The notes under the pieces are model-generated. The model did no database searches, was not told where the DNA came from, and was given only the letters and a program-made list of their open reading frames with translations. Shown in pieces: positions 42,426 through 52,657 of a DNA stretch of 64,000 bases (position 1 is its first letter; every line of letters begins with the position of its first letter). The stretch is from Tsuneonella deserti (GTDB taxonomy: Bacteria > Pseudomonadota > Alphaproteobacteria > Sphingomonadales > Sphingomonadaceae). Both the position numbers and the translations under genes were made by a program. Where the stretch lies: positions 1,313,001 to 1,377,000 of the forward strand of contig NZ_BMKL01000001.1 in NCBI RefSeq assembly GCF_014644315.1. The letters run 5' to 3'.

Positions 42426-43379
42426 ATGGCCGATACAGAACACTACGTGCGTGAAGACGTCCGCGGCTTTCTCGACATGCTCGAGCAGATGGGCGGCCCG
42501 CAACTGGATGAAGTGCCGCTCGACCAGGCCCGCGGCTCTTACGTCGCGATGGGCGCGTTGGCCGAGGCCGAAGCGCGCGATCTGGCAGTCGTGCGCGACT
42601 TGACCTGCCCTGGCCCGGCTGGCGAAATACCGCTGCGGCTATACGACAAACGGGAGAATCGCGAACCGGGGCCCGTGATCATGTTTTTCCACGGCGGTGG
42701 ATTCGTGATCGGCGATCTCGACACCCACAATGCGTTTTGCACCGAGCTTGCCTACGCGCTCGATCTGCCGGTGGTGGCGGTCCATTACCGCCTGGCGCCC
42801 GAGGCGCCCTTCCCCGCCGCGCCGGACGATTGCGAGGCGGCTACCCGGTGGGTCGCCTCGAGCCCGTCGGCGCTTGGTCGGCAGGTGACCGGCCTCGTCA
42901 CCACTGGCGACAGCGCGGGGGGCAATCTCACCATCGTCACCACGCAGGCGCTGACGGACAAGCCCGCCGACGTCCCGGTCATCGTCCAGGCGCCGATCTA
43001 TCCGGTGGCCAGCGCCATCGAGGAAACCTCGAGCTACAAGAGCTTCGGCGAAGGCTTCCTGCTGACGGCGCGGACCATGGGCTTCTTCAGCGACAGCTAT
43101 GCCGCGGACCCGCAGGACAAGCGCAACTACCCGATCCTGCACGAGGATCATGCCTCCACCCCCCCGACGGTCCTGATAACCGCAGGGCTCGATCCGCTGC
43201 GCGATTCGGGGCGTGAATACGCTTCCCACCTGATCCAGAACGGGGTGGATGTGATCTATATCGAGGCCAAGGGTAACGTTCATGGCTTCGTGACGATCCG
43301 CAAGGCTGTGCCGAGCTCCCAGTCCGACGTCGACGCGCTCGTCGCGGCAATCAAGCTGATGCTCGAACGTCACTCGTGA
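42426..43379 (+). CDS. Alpha/beta hydrolase, hormone-sensitive-lipase family
   Basis: This 317-residue esterase/lipase of family IV has the oxyanion motif His-Gly-Gly-Gly-Phe near residue 88, the nucleophile elbow Gly-Asp-Ser-Ala-Gly-Gly near 160, the catalytic Asp in Ala-Gly-Leu-Asp-Pro-Leu-Arg-Asp, and the His in Asn-Val-His-Gly-Phe. No signal peptide is seen, so it is cytoplasmic. Natural substrates are probably short acyl esters. Start: ATG 42426 with AGGGAG seven bases before; the open frame to 42342 lacks a ribosome site. The 176-base gap from korA holds the two divergent promoters; I see no clear motif in it. Confidence 0.88.
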   Translation: MADTEHYVREDVRGFLDMLEQMGGPQLDEVPLDQARGSYVAMGALAEAEARDLAVVRDLTCPGPAGEIPLRLYDKRENREPGPVIMFFHGGGFVIGDLDTHNAFCTELAYALDLPVVAVHYRLAPEAPFPAAPDDCEAATRWVASSPSALGRQVTGLVTTGDSAGGNLTIVTTQALTDKPADVPVIVQAPIYPVASAIEETSSYKSFGEGFLLTARTMGFFSDSYAADPQDKRNYPILHEDHASTPPTVLITAGLDPLRDSGREYASHLIQNGVDVIYIEAKGNVHGFVTIRKAVPSSQSDVDALVAAIKLMLERHS

Positions 43380-43389
43380 AGGCCGGCAA

Positions 43390-43863
43390 ATGACTCCGAC
43401 CGACTATCGGCCCTGCGTAGGCATCATGCTCGTGAATGAAGCCGGGCAAGCGTTCGTGGGGCGGCGGATCGACAACAAGGAAGGCGACTGGTGGCAGATG
43501 CCCCAGGGCGGAGTGGACGAAGGCGAAGACCTGACCGAAGCGGCGCTGCGCGAACTCGCCGAGGAAACCGGCATCACGGCTGACAAGATTTCCGTGATCG
43601 CTCGGCTAGAGGAAGCGATCCGCTACGACCTGCCGGAGGAGTTGATCGGCACCTTGTGGGGGGGGCGCTTCCGAGGTCAGGAGCAGACCTGGTTCCTCGC
43701 GCGGTTTTCTGGAACCGAGGAGGACGTGGACCTGGAAGCTCACGATCCTCCGGAATTTTGCGAGTTCCGCTGGATCGATCCGGAACACCTGCCCGAGATG
43801 ATAATCCCGTTCAAGAAACGGGTCTATCGCGCTGTTCTGGAAGGATTTCGAGAGCTGGTTTGA
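43390..43863 (+). CDS. rppH: RNA pyrophosphohydrolase RppH (Nudix)
   Basis: This is a 157-residue Nudix hydrolase. The Nudix box Gly-Gly-Val-Asp-Glu-Gly-Glu-Asp, then Ala-Leu-Arg-Glu-Leu-Ala-Glu-Glu-Thr-Gly, lies at about residues 38-60, preceded by Trp-Gln-Met-Pro-Gln-Gly as in RppH/IalA. RppH removes pyrophosphate from the 5' end of mRNA and starts decay. It lies 10 bases after the esterase gene in the same direction and converges with the TPR gene across 6 bases. Confidence 0.92.
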   Translation: MTPTDYRPCVGIMLVNEAGQAFVGRRIDNKEGDWWQMPQGGVDEGEDLTEAALRELAEETGITADKISVIARLEEAIRYDLPEELIGTLWGGRFRGQEQTWFLARFSGTEEDVDLEAHDPPEFCEFRWIDPEHLPEMIIPFKKRVYRAVLEGFRELV

Positions 43864-43869
43864 AATTGG

Positions 43870-44376
43870 TCAGTTCTGCTGGCTGACCACCGCGTCGGGC
43901 ATGACCGCCTCCGCGGTGAGCACCCGCGCCTGCGGACCTTTGGCGATGACCGACGCAAGCTGGCGGGTCTCTTCGCAAGTGTCTCCGCACATCGAGCGAA
44001 GCTTGGCGAGATTGCGCCGAGCCTTTTCCATGGCGCCCTTTTCGACAAGGGCCGCGCCCTCGCCCGAAAGCGCCGCCAGGTTTTCAGGCTCGCGCGCCAA
44101 GGCCAGGCGGTAATAACGAATAGCCTTTCCCTGCAATCCGTTAAGGCGCGCTGCTTGGGCCAGGTCGAGGAAAATCGACGTGGCAGCCGGGTCGATCGTC
44201 AGTGCCGCCTCAAAAGCGTCCACCGCCTTGTCAGGTTGACCGGCAGCAATTGCAGCGCGGCCTTCCGTCACCAACGCGGACGCTCGAGGGTCGGTTACGT
44301 GATCATCGCTCTGTCCGACGCTGGCTGTCACGGCGAACACGACGGCAAGAGCGGCGGCGGGGGCTGCGAAACGCAT
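43870..44376 (-). CDS. Exported TPR-repeat protein
   Basis: This 168-residue protein has a signal peptide (hydrophobic Ala/Val stretch to about residue 21) and two or three tetratricopeptide repeats: Ala-Leu-Val-Thr-Glu-Gly-Arg-Ala-Ala-Ile, Ala-Val-Asp-Ala-Phe-Glu-Ala-Ala-Leu, and Ala-Ile-Arg-Tyr-Tyr-Arg-Leu-Ala-Leu. A Cys-Gly-Asp-Thr-Cys pair near the end may form a disulfide or bind metal. TPRs mediate protein contacts; the partner is unknown. The ATG 44376 has an excellent AAGGAG site seven bases upstream. It follows the rsmB-family gene by 71 bases; the gap has a 7-base inverted repeat (AACGACG / CGTCGTT). Confidence 0.82.
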   Translation of the reverse strand: MRFAAPAAALAVVFAVTASVGQSDDHVTDPRASALVTEGRAAIAAGQPDKAVDAFEAALTIDPAATSIFLDLAQAARLNGLQGKAIRYYRLALAREPENLAALSGEGAALVEKGAMEKARRNLAKLRSMCGDTCEETRQLASVIAKGPQARVLTAEAVMPDAVVSQQN

Positions 44377-44447
44377 GACGAGCTCCTTCAAACGAGGTCG
44401 CGAGCTCGATAATCGTTCAACGACGGGCTCGACCATACCGGGCGTCG

Positions 44448-45629
44448 TTAACATGCCCGCGTCAGACGCGCGATGAAAAACCCGTCCGTTTCATCGCGGC
44501 CCGGCGACAATCGCCATCCCCGACCCCGCGCTTCGCCCAAGGGCAGGTCAATGTCGTCGGCGCCCCAGCCATCGTGCCGGGCAAGGAAGGACTCGATTTG
44601 ACCAGCGCCCTCCTCGTCCAGCAGGGAACAGGTGACGTAGATCAGACGCCCGCCCGGCGCGACCAGGTTCGCTCCAACATCGAGTAGCCGCGCCTGTACT
44701 TGCGCGAACCGCGCAAGCCGGTCGGTAGTGAGCCGCCAGCGCGCTTCCGGATTGCGGCGCCAGGTGCCCGTGCCCGAACAAGGAGCATCGATCAGAACCG
44801 CGTCGCAGCGGTCTGCCAGATCGGCGAGCACCTCCAACTCTTGTCCAGGATTGAGCAGGCGGGTCTCGATCATCCCGGCGCCAGCTCGAATTGCGCGCGG
44901 GGCCATCCTCGCCAGTCGCGCACGATCGCTATCCGACGCCACCAGCTTGCCGCGGTTGTCCATAGCGGCGGCGATCGCCAGCGTCTTGCCGCCCGCGCCG
45001 GCGCACAGGTCGAGCACCGTCTCGCCAGGTTGCGCACCAATGGCCAGGCAGGCGAGCTGTGAGCCGGTATCCTGCACCTCTATCTGGCCGGCCTGGAAGG
45101 CATCCCAGGTCTCGACCGGTGCACCCGGCGCCACGCGCAGGCCTTGCGGGGCTGCCGTCCACTCCGCTTCGACGGGCAGCAAGATGCTTGCACGATCGGC
45201 CTTGAGCGTGTTGACCCTGAGGTCGAGTGGTGCCCGCTTGAGGAGCGAGGCCGCTTCCGCTTCGTCGATGCCCGAGGTCCTGAGCGCCGACACCAGCCAC
45301 TCAGCCGCGATCCCGCCCTGGGCGACCGTCTCGCCCGGCTTAATCACTGCCGGTCCATGACCCGAGCCGTCGAACAGGTTAACCAACACCGGGTCGGTTT
45401 CGGCAAGACGGAGCATCGCCGCACGGCCGGTCGGCGGCACCGGCCCGCAGGCGCGTACTGCGCGGAAGACCAGTTCGCGCACGGCCCGCCGGTCTTTCGA
45501 TCCGGCGTAGCGTCGGTTCTTGAAGTAATCGGAGATCAGGCGATCGGCCGGCGCGCCATCGGCCTTCGCAGCGGCGATGACCGCATCGAGCAACTCGATC
45601 GCGGCTTGGACTCGTGCGGCCGGAGTCAT
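44448..45629 (-). CDS. RsmB/NOP family RNA (cytosine-5) methyltransferase
   Basis: This 393-residue SAM-dependent RNA m5C methyltransferase has an N-terminal NusB-like helical region (about 1-130), then the catalytic domain with Leu-Asp-Leu-Cys-Ala-Gly-Ala-Gly-Gly-Lys-Thr, the Asp-Ala-Pro-Cys-Ser-Gly-Thr-Gly motif IV and the catalytic Cys in Val-Thr-Cys-Ser-Leu-Leu. E. coli RsmB modifies C967 of 16S rRNA; whether this is the orthologue or a paralogue is not certain, since alphaproteobacteria often have several. It lies 6 bases after guaB on the same strand. Confidence 0.88.
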   Translation of the reverse strand: MTPAARVQAAIELLDAVIAAAKADGAPADRLISDYFKNRRYAGSKDRRAVRELVFRAVRACGPVPPTGRAAMLRLAETDPVLVNLFDGSGHGPAVIKPGETVAQGGIAAEWLVSALRTSGIDEAEAASLLKRAPLDLRVNTLKADRASILLPVEAEWTAAPQGLRVAPGAPVETWDAFQAGQIEVQDTGSQLACLAIGAQPGETVLDLCAGAGGKTLAIAAAMDNRGKLVASDSDRARLARMAPRAIRAGAGMIETRLLNPGQELEVLADLADRCDAVLIDAPCSGTGTWRRNPEARWRLTTDRLARFAQVQARLLDVGANLVAPGGRLIYVTCSLLDEEGAGQIESFLARHDGWGADDIDLPLGEARGRGWRLSPGRDETDGFFIARLTRAC

Positions 45630-45635
45630 CGCCTC

Positions 45636-47162
<1,527 letters not shown>

Positions 47163-48674
47163 CTAGGGGGCGGCGCCGCTTTTTCCGCGCTTGCCCGGCC
47201 AGCGTTGCGGATCGGCGAAATATCGCACCAGTGCCTCGTTGAGCATAAGGTCTTCCGCCGCTCCGCCCAGCTCCACGCCAGCAGCCTCGTCGCTTGGTTG
47301 GTGGTAGTGCTCCGCAACGAAACGCTCGAACAGTTCCGGTCTTGCGAATGCGCTCGTTACCGAGACGGCCGGGACGTCGCGCTGGAGCAGCGCCCAGCTG
47401 TCCTGCCGCCGCACGTAATCCTGCGCCAGCCGCTCATCACCTTCCCTTCGGCCGGCTTCCGCTATTACCCGGGCTATTCCCGGCTCAAGGGGCGTGAGGC
47501 CCTTGCCGACGATCGAAACCGCGCTTCCGGCGGGCGCCACCGCCAGCGTATCGAGATTGAACGCCGCGACGATTGATTCGAGCGGTATCGAAGGGTTCTC
47601 AGTGAACGCCCTGGATCCGAGCAATCCCCACTCTTCGGCCGTTGTGGCGAGGAAATAAACGTCGCGCTCCAGCTTTGGCCCGGCCGCCAGCCGGCGCGCG
47701 AGTTCGGTCTGCACAGCGAGACCGCTCGCGTTATCGACCGCGCCGTTGCAGGTTAGGTCGTCGGCGGGCGGGGTCGCGCAACGGCCGAAATGATCCCAGT
47801 GCGCAAGCACTAGGACCGCGCCTGCGGAAGGTCGCCGGCCGGGAAGCCTCGCGATCAGGTTGTGGGTACGGACCGAACCCGGAGCCGAAGTCGCTTCCAG
47901 CGATGCGTTAAGATCCAGCGGCACGGGCCTGAAATCGGACTCCGACGCTGCACGCAGCAATTGGTCCAGCCGGTCCTGTCCCACGAGCGTCATGAGAGCG
48001 GCGCGAGTCAGGACGCCATCGATTGCGGCGCCGTCATCCCCTCCCGCGATGCGATAGGTCCCACGCCGCCGCGTGCCGGTGATCTTTGAGAGCTCGCCTT
48101 CGTCCGACACAATGGCCAGGACAGCCGAGGCGCCGGCCCGCAGAAGCGCATCGCGCTGCTCGACGTGCCCCGGATGGTCCCATAGCATGAGCGCGACCCT
48201 GCCGGCGACTTCGATACCTTCCAGCTGCTCGCCTTGCTCACCGACAAAAAGCACCGGCGCGCGCTGGACCAGGCCGCGCGTTCCAGTGGTGAAGACGGCT
48301 GCAGAACCCGCGGCCAGCGGAATTGGGCGCCCGTTGCGATAGAAGCGCACCGAGCTTTTTTCGGGCAAGCTCAGAGAAAGTTCGACAGGGGCAAACCACG
48401 GGTTCGCAGGATCGTTCGTCCCCGATTCAAGTCCGGCCGCCTGCCACTCGCGCGCGAGATATCGCAGGGTCTTCGTTTCACCGTCGGTGCCTGGCTGCCG
48501 CCCGCCAAAATCGTCGCTTGCCAGGACGGCGATGTGACGCGCCAGAGTGGCCTCAACCGCCGACTGTTCGCGCGACGACAGTGTCGCCTGCGGCGCCACC
48601 GTGGCACAGCCTGCCAGAACAGCTAGAAAGGGTAACCATGCGGACCGCATCATTTGACGTCGCAGAACCCGCAT
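47163..48674 (-). CDS. M28 family zinc aminopeptidase lipoprotein
   Basis: This 503-residue exported protein has a basic n-region and a Leu-Ala-Gly-Cys lipobox (Cys23 with start 48674). A protease-associated (PA) insert precedes the M28 catalytic domain, whose zinc ligands are visible in order: His in Ala-His-Trp-Asp-His-Phe, Asp in Asp-Asn-Ala-Ser-Gly, the Glu-Glu of Thr-Ala-Glu-Glu-Trp-Gly, Asp in Asn-Leu-Asp-Thr, and His in His-Tyr-His-Gln-Pro-Ser-Asp. It likely trims peptides in the periplasm. Alternative starts are the paired ATGs at 48653/48650, which would leave a very short signal peptide. Confidence 0.88.
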   Translation of the reverse strand: MRVLRRQMMRSAWLPFLAVLAGCATVAPQATLSSREQSAVEATLARHIAVLASDDFGGRQPGTDGETKTLRYLAREWQAAGLESGTNDPANPWFAPVELSLSLPEKSSVRFYRNGRPIPLAAGSAAVFTTGTRGLVQRAPVLFVGEQGEQLEGIEVAGRVALMLWDHPGHVEQRDALLRAGASAVLAIVSDEGELSKITGTRRRGTYRIAGGDDGAAIDGVLTRAALMTLVGQDRLDQLLRAASESDFRPVPLDLNASLEATSAPGSVRTHNLIARLPGRRPSAGAVLVLAHWDHFGRCATPPADDLTCNGAVDNASGLAVQTELARRLAAGPKLERDVYFLATTAEEWGLLGSRAFTENPSIPLESIVAAFNLDTLAVAPAGSAVSIVGKGLTPLEPGIARVIAEAGRREGDERLAQDYVRRQDSWALLQRDVPAVSVTSAFARPELFERFVAEHYHQPSDEAAGVELGGAAEDLMLNEALVRYFADPQRWPGKRGKSGAAP

Positions 48675-48684
48675 GGCGTCCCGG

Positions 48685-49440
48685 CTACTCGGTGGTCCAC
48701 CCGCCATCTACGCTCCAGTTGGCGCCGGTGACGTTCTGTGCCTCGTCCCGGCAGAGGAAGACGGCCACCGCAGCGACCTCGGTGGGCTGAACGAACTTCT
48801 TGGTCGCCTGTTTGACCAGCAGGACGTCGTTGATGACCTCTTTGCGTGTCAAACCCCGCGCCTCCATCGTGTCGGGGATCTGGTTTTCTACCAAGGGCGT
48901 CCAGACATATCCCGGGCTGATGCAATTCGCGGTGATGCCATGCGGCGCCACTTCCAGGGCGACGGTCTTGGTCAACCCGTCGAGCCCGTGCTTGGCGGCG
49001 TTGTATGCGGACTTGAAAGGCGAGGCGACCTTGGAATGCGCGCTGGCGGTGTTGATTATCCGGCCCCACCCGCGCTGCTTCATGTGCGGCACCGCGAGAC
49101 GAGTGGTGTGGAACGCGGCTGTCAGGTTGAGCGCGACGATCGAGTCCCACTTTTCAACCGGAAAGTCCTCAATAGGCGAAACATGCTGCATCCCGGCGTT
49201 GTTGACGAGGATATCGACCGCCCCCGCTCCGGCCATCAGCTCCTCGCACCCGGCGCGCGTCGTGAGGTCCGCGTTGACGTGCAATGCGCCCAGCTCTTCC
49301 CGGAGAGCGGCGATTTCGCGCTCATCGCCGAAACCGTTGAGCACGACCTCCGCGCCCTCCGCCCGCAGAGCCCGGGCCATCGCTAGCCCGATGCCCGAAG
49401 TGGATCCGGTAACCAGCGCGCGTTTGCCGTTCAGGAACAT
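48685..49440 (-). CDS. 3-hydroxybutyrate dehydrogenase (SDR family)
   Basis: This 251-residue short-chain dehydrogenase has the cofactor loop Thr-Gly-Ser-Thr-Ser-Gly-Ile-Gly, Asn-Asn-Ala-Gly-Met-Gln-His-Val-Ser-Pro-Ile-Glu-Asp-Phe-Pro, the catalytic Tyr-Asn-Ala-Ala-Lys and the late Ala-x-Asn-Val-Thr-Gly segment. The Gln-His-Val-(S/A)-Pro block and Gly-Tyr-Val-Trp-Thr-Pro-Leu-Val match NAD-dependent 3-hydroxybutyrate dehydrogenase, used in polyhydroxybutyrate and ketone-body metabolism. Start: ATG 49440 behind a G-rich ribosome site. It is followed 10 bases later by the M28 peptidase gene. Confidence 0.87.
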   Translation of the reverse strand: MFLNGKRALVTGSTSGIGLAMARALRAEGAEVVLNGFGDEREIAALREELGALHVNADLTTRAGCEELMAGAGAVDILVNNAGMQHVSPIEDFPVEKWDSIVALNLTAAFHTTRLAVPHMKQRGWGRIINTASAHSKVASPFKSAYNAAKHGLDGLTKTVALEVAPHGITANCISPGYVWTPLVENQIPDTMEARGLTRKEVINDVLLVKQATKKFVQPTEVAAVAVFLCRDEAQNVTGANWSVDGGWTTE

Positions 49441-49544
49441 TTGCACCCCCCAGAGAATTGATCGGCCAAGCGGCCGGAGCTTGCCTTCGCGAACCGTATG
49501 GCCACTGTCCAGATTTATCACGGACATTTCGAGGGGGAGAATAC

Positions 49545-50393
49545 ATGCGGCTCAACCGGTTCGATCCATCAAGCATCAATGTTCGCGGTGGCGGTGGAGG
49601 TTTCCCCGGCGGAATGGGGGGCGGCGTCGGCTGCGGTTCCATAGTGATCGCGCTCATCGCGGCACTGGTATTCGGTGTCGATCCGAGTTCGATGCTCGGC
49701 GGGATGCAGGGCGGCGCGCCCACGACACAGCAAGGCGACGGCTCCGAACAATCGGTGGAAGCGCTATGCACCTCCAATCCTTACGCCACCGAAGCGTGCA
49801 ACACGCTCCAGTCGCTCGACCAGACATGGGCACCGGTGTTCCGCCAGGCGAATGTGCCCTTCAAGCAGCCCACCCTGTTTTTCTATTCTGGGCAGGTCAA
49901 TTCCGGCTGCGGGGGCGCTACCAGCGCGGTGGGCCCGTTCTACTGTCCGGCTGACGAGACGATGTACATCGACACGAGCTTCTATGATCAGCTTGACCGC
50001 CAGCTCGGCGCACGGGGTGATTTCGCTCGGTATTACGTCGTCGCCCATGAATATGGTCATCATATCCAGAAGCTCACCGGCATTGCCGACGCGATCCGAA
50101 GCGCACAAAGCCAGGATCCCCGCAGCGCGAACCAGCTCCAGGTGCGTATGGAGCTGCAGGCCGATTGCTACGCCGGGGTCTGGGCGGGGAAAAATCGCAA
50201 TCTGATCGAGCCCGGGGATTTCGAGGAAGGCATGACCGCCGCCAGTGCGATCGGGGATGATCGACTGACAGGCGGGCGGGTCAGCTCCGAAAATTTCACT
50301 CACGGCACCAGTGCCCAGCGAATGGAAGCGCTGCGGGCGGGCATCGAGAGCGCCGACGACACGGTGTGCGATCGCTATGTTCAGGTCGGCTGA
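49545..50393 (+). CDS. Neutral zinc metallopeptidase (YpfJ/KPN_02809 family)
   Basis: This 282-residue membrane-anchored metallopeptidase has a Gly-rich N-terminal tail (residues 14-30), one transmembrane helix at about 31-46, and an exported domain with four or more cysteines. The zinc motif His-Glu-Tyr-Gly-His-His (HExxH) is near residue 168. A downstream Glu-Leu-Gln-Ala-Asp-Cys-Tyr-Ala-Gly-Val-Trp supplies the third ligand region. Length and motif order are those of the family; its substrates are unknown. Start: ATG 49545 after GGGGGAGA. The gene is divergent from the 3-hydroxybutyrate dehydrogenase (104-base gap). Confidence 0.88.
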   Translation: MRLNRFDPSSINVRGGGGGFPGGMGGGVGCGSIVIALIAALVFGVDPSSMLGGMQGGAPTTQQGDGSEQSVEALCTSNPYATEACNTLQSLDQTWAPVFRQANVPFKQPTLFFYSGQVNSGCGGATSAVGPFYCPADETMYIDTSFYDQLDRQLGARGDFARYYVVAHEYGHHIQKLTGIADAIRSAQSQDPRSANQLQVRMELQADCYAGVWAGKNRNLIEPGDFEEGMTAASAIGDDRLTGGRVSSENFTHGTSAQRMEALRAGIESADDTVCDRYVQVG

Positions 50394-51021
50394 GGTGATC
50401 CGGGCTGGATTGCTTGCGCTGATGTTCGCTGCGGGAGCACTGACGAGCCCAGCCACAGCGCGCGACCGCAACGAGGCGGCCGCCAACCGGGAGCCTGACG
50501 CTCGCGATGTCGCGATGACGCCGATCACCGACCTCAACCTCAGCAAGGAACGAGTTCCTTCTGCCTTGGTGGCCGCACTGGCGGAACCGTATTCCAGCAC
50601 CGGTCTGGAGGGATGCGCCGCGATCGAGACCGCGATTGCACAACTCGACAGTGCGTTGGGCCCCGACATGGACGTGCAGGCCACAGATGCCGACAGGCTC
50701 AGCACCGGGCGCGTAGCCAAGAGCCTGGTCGCTTCCTTCATTCCGTTTCGCGGGCTCTTGCGCGAGATCTCGGGGGCAGCCGAGCAGGAGCGAAACTGGC
50801 AGGCAGCAATCTACGCAGGTTCGGTCCGACGAGGTTTTCTGAAGGGCCTCGGGCAGCAAAAAGGTTGCAATTATCCTGCCCGCCCCGCGTTTGCCCGGGT
50901 CATCGTGTCAGACTCGGCGGAGGTTGACGACCGAGCCGCGAAGCCCGCAGAAAGCGGGGCAGCCGCGAACGCTAATCTGTCGCACGAGGTAGTGCAGCCC
51001 CTCCCCGCTGCGAAGCGCTGA
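50377..51021 (+). CDS. Exported hypothetical protein
   Basis: This is an unrecognised protein of 214 residues with a signal peptide (hydrophobic segment to about residue 25, probable Ala-x-Ala cleavage near 28). The mature part is mostly helical; two cysteines (one in Glu-Gly-Cys-Ala-Ala, one in Gly-Cys-Asn-Tyr-Pro) may pair. A hydrophobic Lys-Ser-Leu-Val-Ala-Ser-Phe-Ile-Pro-Phe-Arg segment lies mid-protein. ATG 50377 overlaps the metallopeptidase end by 17 bases; GTG 50395 is the alternative. It is probably co-transcribed with the metallopeptidase gene and ends at a strong terminator-like hairpin. Confidence 0.68.
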   Translation: MFRSAEVIRAGLLALMFAAGALTSPATARDRNEAAANREPDARDVAMTPITDLNLSKERVPSALVAALAEPYSSTGLEGCAAIETAIAQLDSALGPDMDVQATDADRLSTGRVAKSLVASFIPFRGLLREISGAAEQERNWQAAIYAGSVRRGFLKGLGQQKGCNYPARPAFARVIVSDSAEVDDRAAKPAESGAAANANLSHEVVQPLPAAKR

Positions 51022-51029
51022 AAACGCAA

Positions 51030-51055
51030 ACGGGGGCGGCAACTGCCGCCCCCGT
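51030..51055. terminator. Strong hairpin between convergent genes
   Basis: A perfect 11-base-pair stem (arms 51030-51040 and 51045-51055, almost all G/C) with a four-base AACT loop lies between the stops of the exported hypothetical gene (51021) and the M56 peptidase gene (51089). There is no T-run, so it could act in both directions as a GC-rich terminator. Confidence 0.6.
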
Positions 51056-51088
51056 CGCCCGTCCGGGGCGGGGACAACGACCCGGCGG

Positions 51089-52657
51089 CTATTGATCCTT
51101 TTCCAGTCGCTCGATTTCGCGGTCCAGCGACCGAAGTGCTTCAGAGCGCGCGTTTTCCGGCATGTCGGCGTCGGCCGAGATGCTCGCCCGGGCCGAGCGG
51201 AGGCCTGCCAGTGCCTCCTGCCCGATGCGCTTCTGGCAGATGCGGATGACCTGCCGGCCATCGGCACTACGGCTTTCACTGACGTTGCCTTCGCCGTCGC
51301 AGGTCATGACAACCCTGGGAGCTGAGAGGCGCGCAATGCGCCCCACGCGAGCAGCCTCTTTGGCCGTCCGCGCGATCGCCTGGCGGTCGACCATGGCGAT
51401 CCGCTCCTGATCCTCGCCAAGCCGCTCCATCCGCTTCTCGAGCGCCTCCATTTCCTTTTCGAAGGCTTTCTCATCGAACGCGCCATCCGGGCCCGCTCGA
51501 AGGACGCGACGCTCGATGACCCGCGGACCGCGCTCGCTATCCTCGGCCGTGCGAACGACCACGACCCGGCGCTTTCCATCCTTTCCGGTCTCGTGGATCA
51601 CGTAGCGTTCTGCTTGAACCTCTGGCGGCAAAGGCGCTTCCGGCGCGGCTGGCGGAACCGGCACAGCTACGTCGTCGTTCACCAGCGGGGCAGCGGGTGG
51701 CACAGGCGGTTCGGGTAGCTGCGGCGCTTCGGGCGCTTCATCCTGAGCATAGCTGATCGACGCGGTGAGCGGGACGAGAAGCATGCTCGCACCGATCAGG
51801 AGCGCACCGGCACGCCGGCGGCGGAGAGATGGGTCAGTCATCGTAAGGTTCCTCAAGCGGTGGACGATGGATTTGTCGCCAAGCACGGGGCAAGCCATCG
51901 GCGCCGCCAGGGCACCTCGCGGGCCGGCCACCGCCGAAGCGATCAGGATGGCGTAGGCAGCGCGTTCGCTGCGGTCCCGATGCTCGATCACGCGGGCATC
52001 GCAAGCCGCCTCCTGGTCGCGCCTCATGGCGCGCCAACCGAGGAGAGACAGCGGGTTGAACCAGTGAAGCGCGAACAGTGGGAGGGCCAGAAAGTTGAAC
52101 GCCAGGTCCTGTGCGCGGTGATGCGCAAGCTCGTGAGCCAGCGCGAGGTCGCGGGCGCGACGGTCGGATGACGCCATGAAGCCGGGCGGCAGCGCGACGA
52201 CCTTGTCCAGCACCCCGAACGCCAGCGGAGAAGCCGTCGCGGGAGTTTCGACCAGACGAATGCGTCCGGCCTCTCCGACACAGCGTGCGCTTTCGAGCAG
52301 CTGCCGGCGGAGCTGGAAGTAGGAAGTCAGCCGCAAAGTGATGTAGATGACTACGCCGGCAGACCACACCGCAAGGAGCAGGAGTTGCCAATTGAAAGGC
52401 GCTTGTGCCGGGGCCGCGGCCAGGTAGCTCAATTCGGCGGTCCCGGTTGGCGGCAAAGGTGGCGGAACTAATACTGCCGGTCCGGGGGCGAGCCAGGCAG
52501 GAAGTACTATCGGCGGCAGCACCAGCCGCATCAGCGGCAGGAGCCAAAGCGCATAGGCGGCCTTTGGACCAAAGCTGCGCGATACCGGCCGACGGGCGGA
52601 CAGGACCAGGGCGATTAGCGCCCCTGTCCAGACGAGCGTGTCGAAGATCCAGCTCAT
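51089..52657 (-). CDS. BlaR1-like M56 family membrane metallopeptidase with non-penicillin-binding sensor
   Basis: The 522-residue protein has three N-terminal transmembrane segments (about 5-20, 35-55, 88-108) and a cytoplasmic M56 zinc protease domain with His-Glu-Leu-Ala-His at 175-179 and Glu-Ala-Ala-Cys-Asp at 216-220. A fourth helix follows at about 283-303. The outer part, residues 305-522, is not a penicillin-binding domain: it is a Pro-rich stretch (about 308-355), a charged coiled coil and a segment with two cysteines (Met-Thr-Cys-Asp and Arg-Ile-Cys-Gln), ending in a charged helix. BlaR1/MecR1 cleave the repressor encoded beside them when a ligand binds outside. Here the ligand is unknown and beta-lactam sensing is unlikely. 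The start overlaps blaI by 4 bases. Confidence 0.85.
   Translation of the reverse strand: MSWIFDTLVWTGALIALVLSARRPVSRSFGPKAAYALWLLPLMRLVLPPIVLPAWLAPGPAVLVPPPLPPTGTAELSYLAAAPAQAPFNWQLLLLAVWSAGVVIYITLRLTSYFQLRRQLLESARCVGEAGRIRLVETPATASPLAFGVLDKVVALPPGFMASSDRRARDLALAHELAHHRAQDLAFNFLALPLFALHWFNPLSLLGWRAMRRDQEAACDARVIEHRDRSERAAYAILIASAVAGPRGALAAPMACPVLGDKSIVHRLRNLTMTDPSLRRRRAGALLIGASMLLVPLTASISYAQDEAPEAPQLPEPPVPPAAPLVNDDVAVPVPPAAPEAPLPPEVQAERYVIHETGKDGKRRVVVVRTAEDSERGPRVIERRVLRAGPDGAFDEKAFEKEMEALEKRMERLGEDQERIAMVDRQAIARTAKEAARVGRIARLSAPRVVMTCDGEGNVSESRSADGRQVIRICQKRIGQEALAGLRSARASISADADMPENARSEALRSLDREIERLEKDQ

Noticed and set aside
44419..44449. AACGACG / CGTCGTT inverted repeat after the rsmB-family gene
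   Set aside because: A seven-base stem with a 17-base loop is weak and lacks a T-run; not enough to call a terminator or attenuator.
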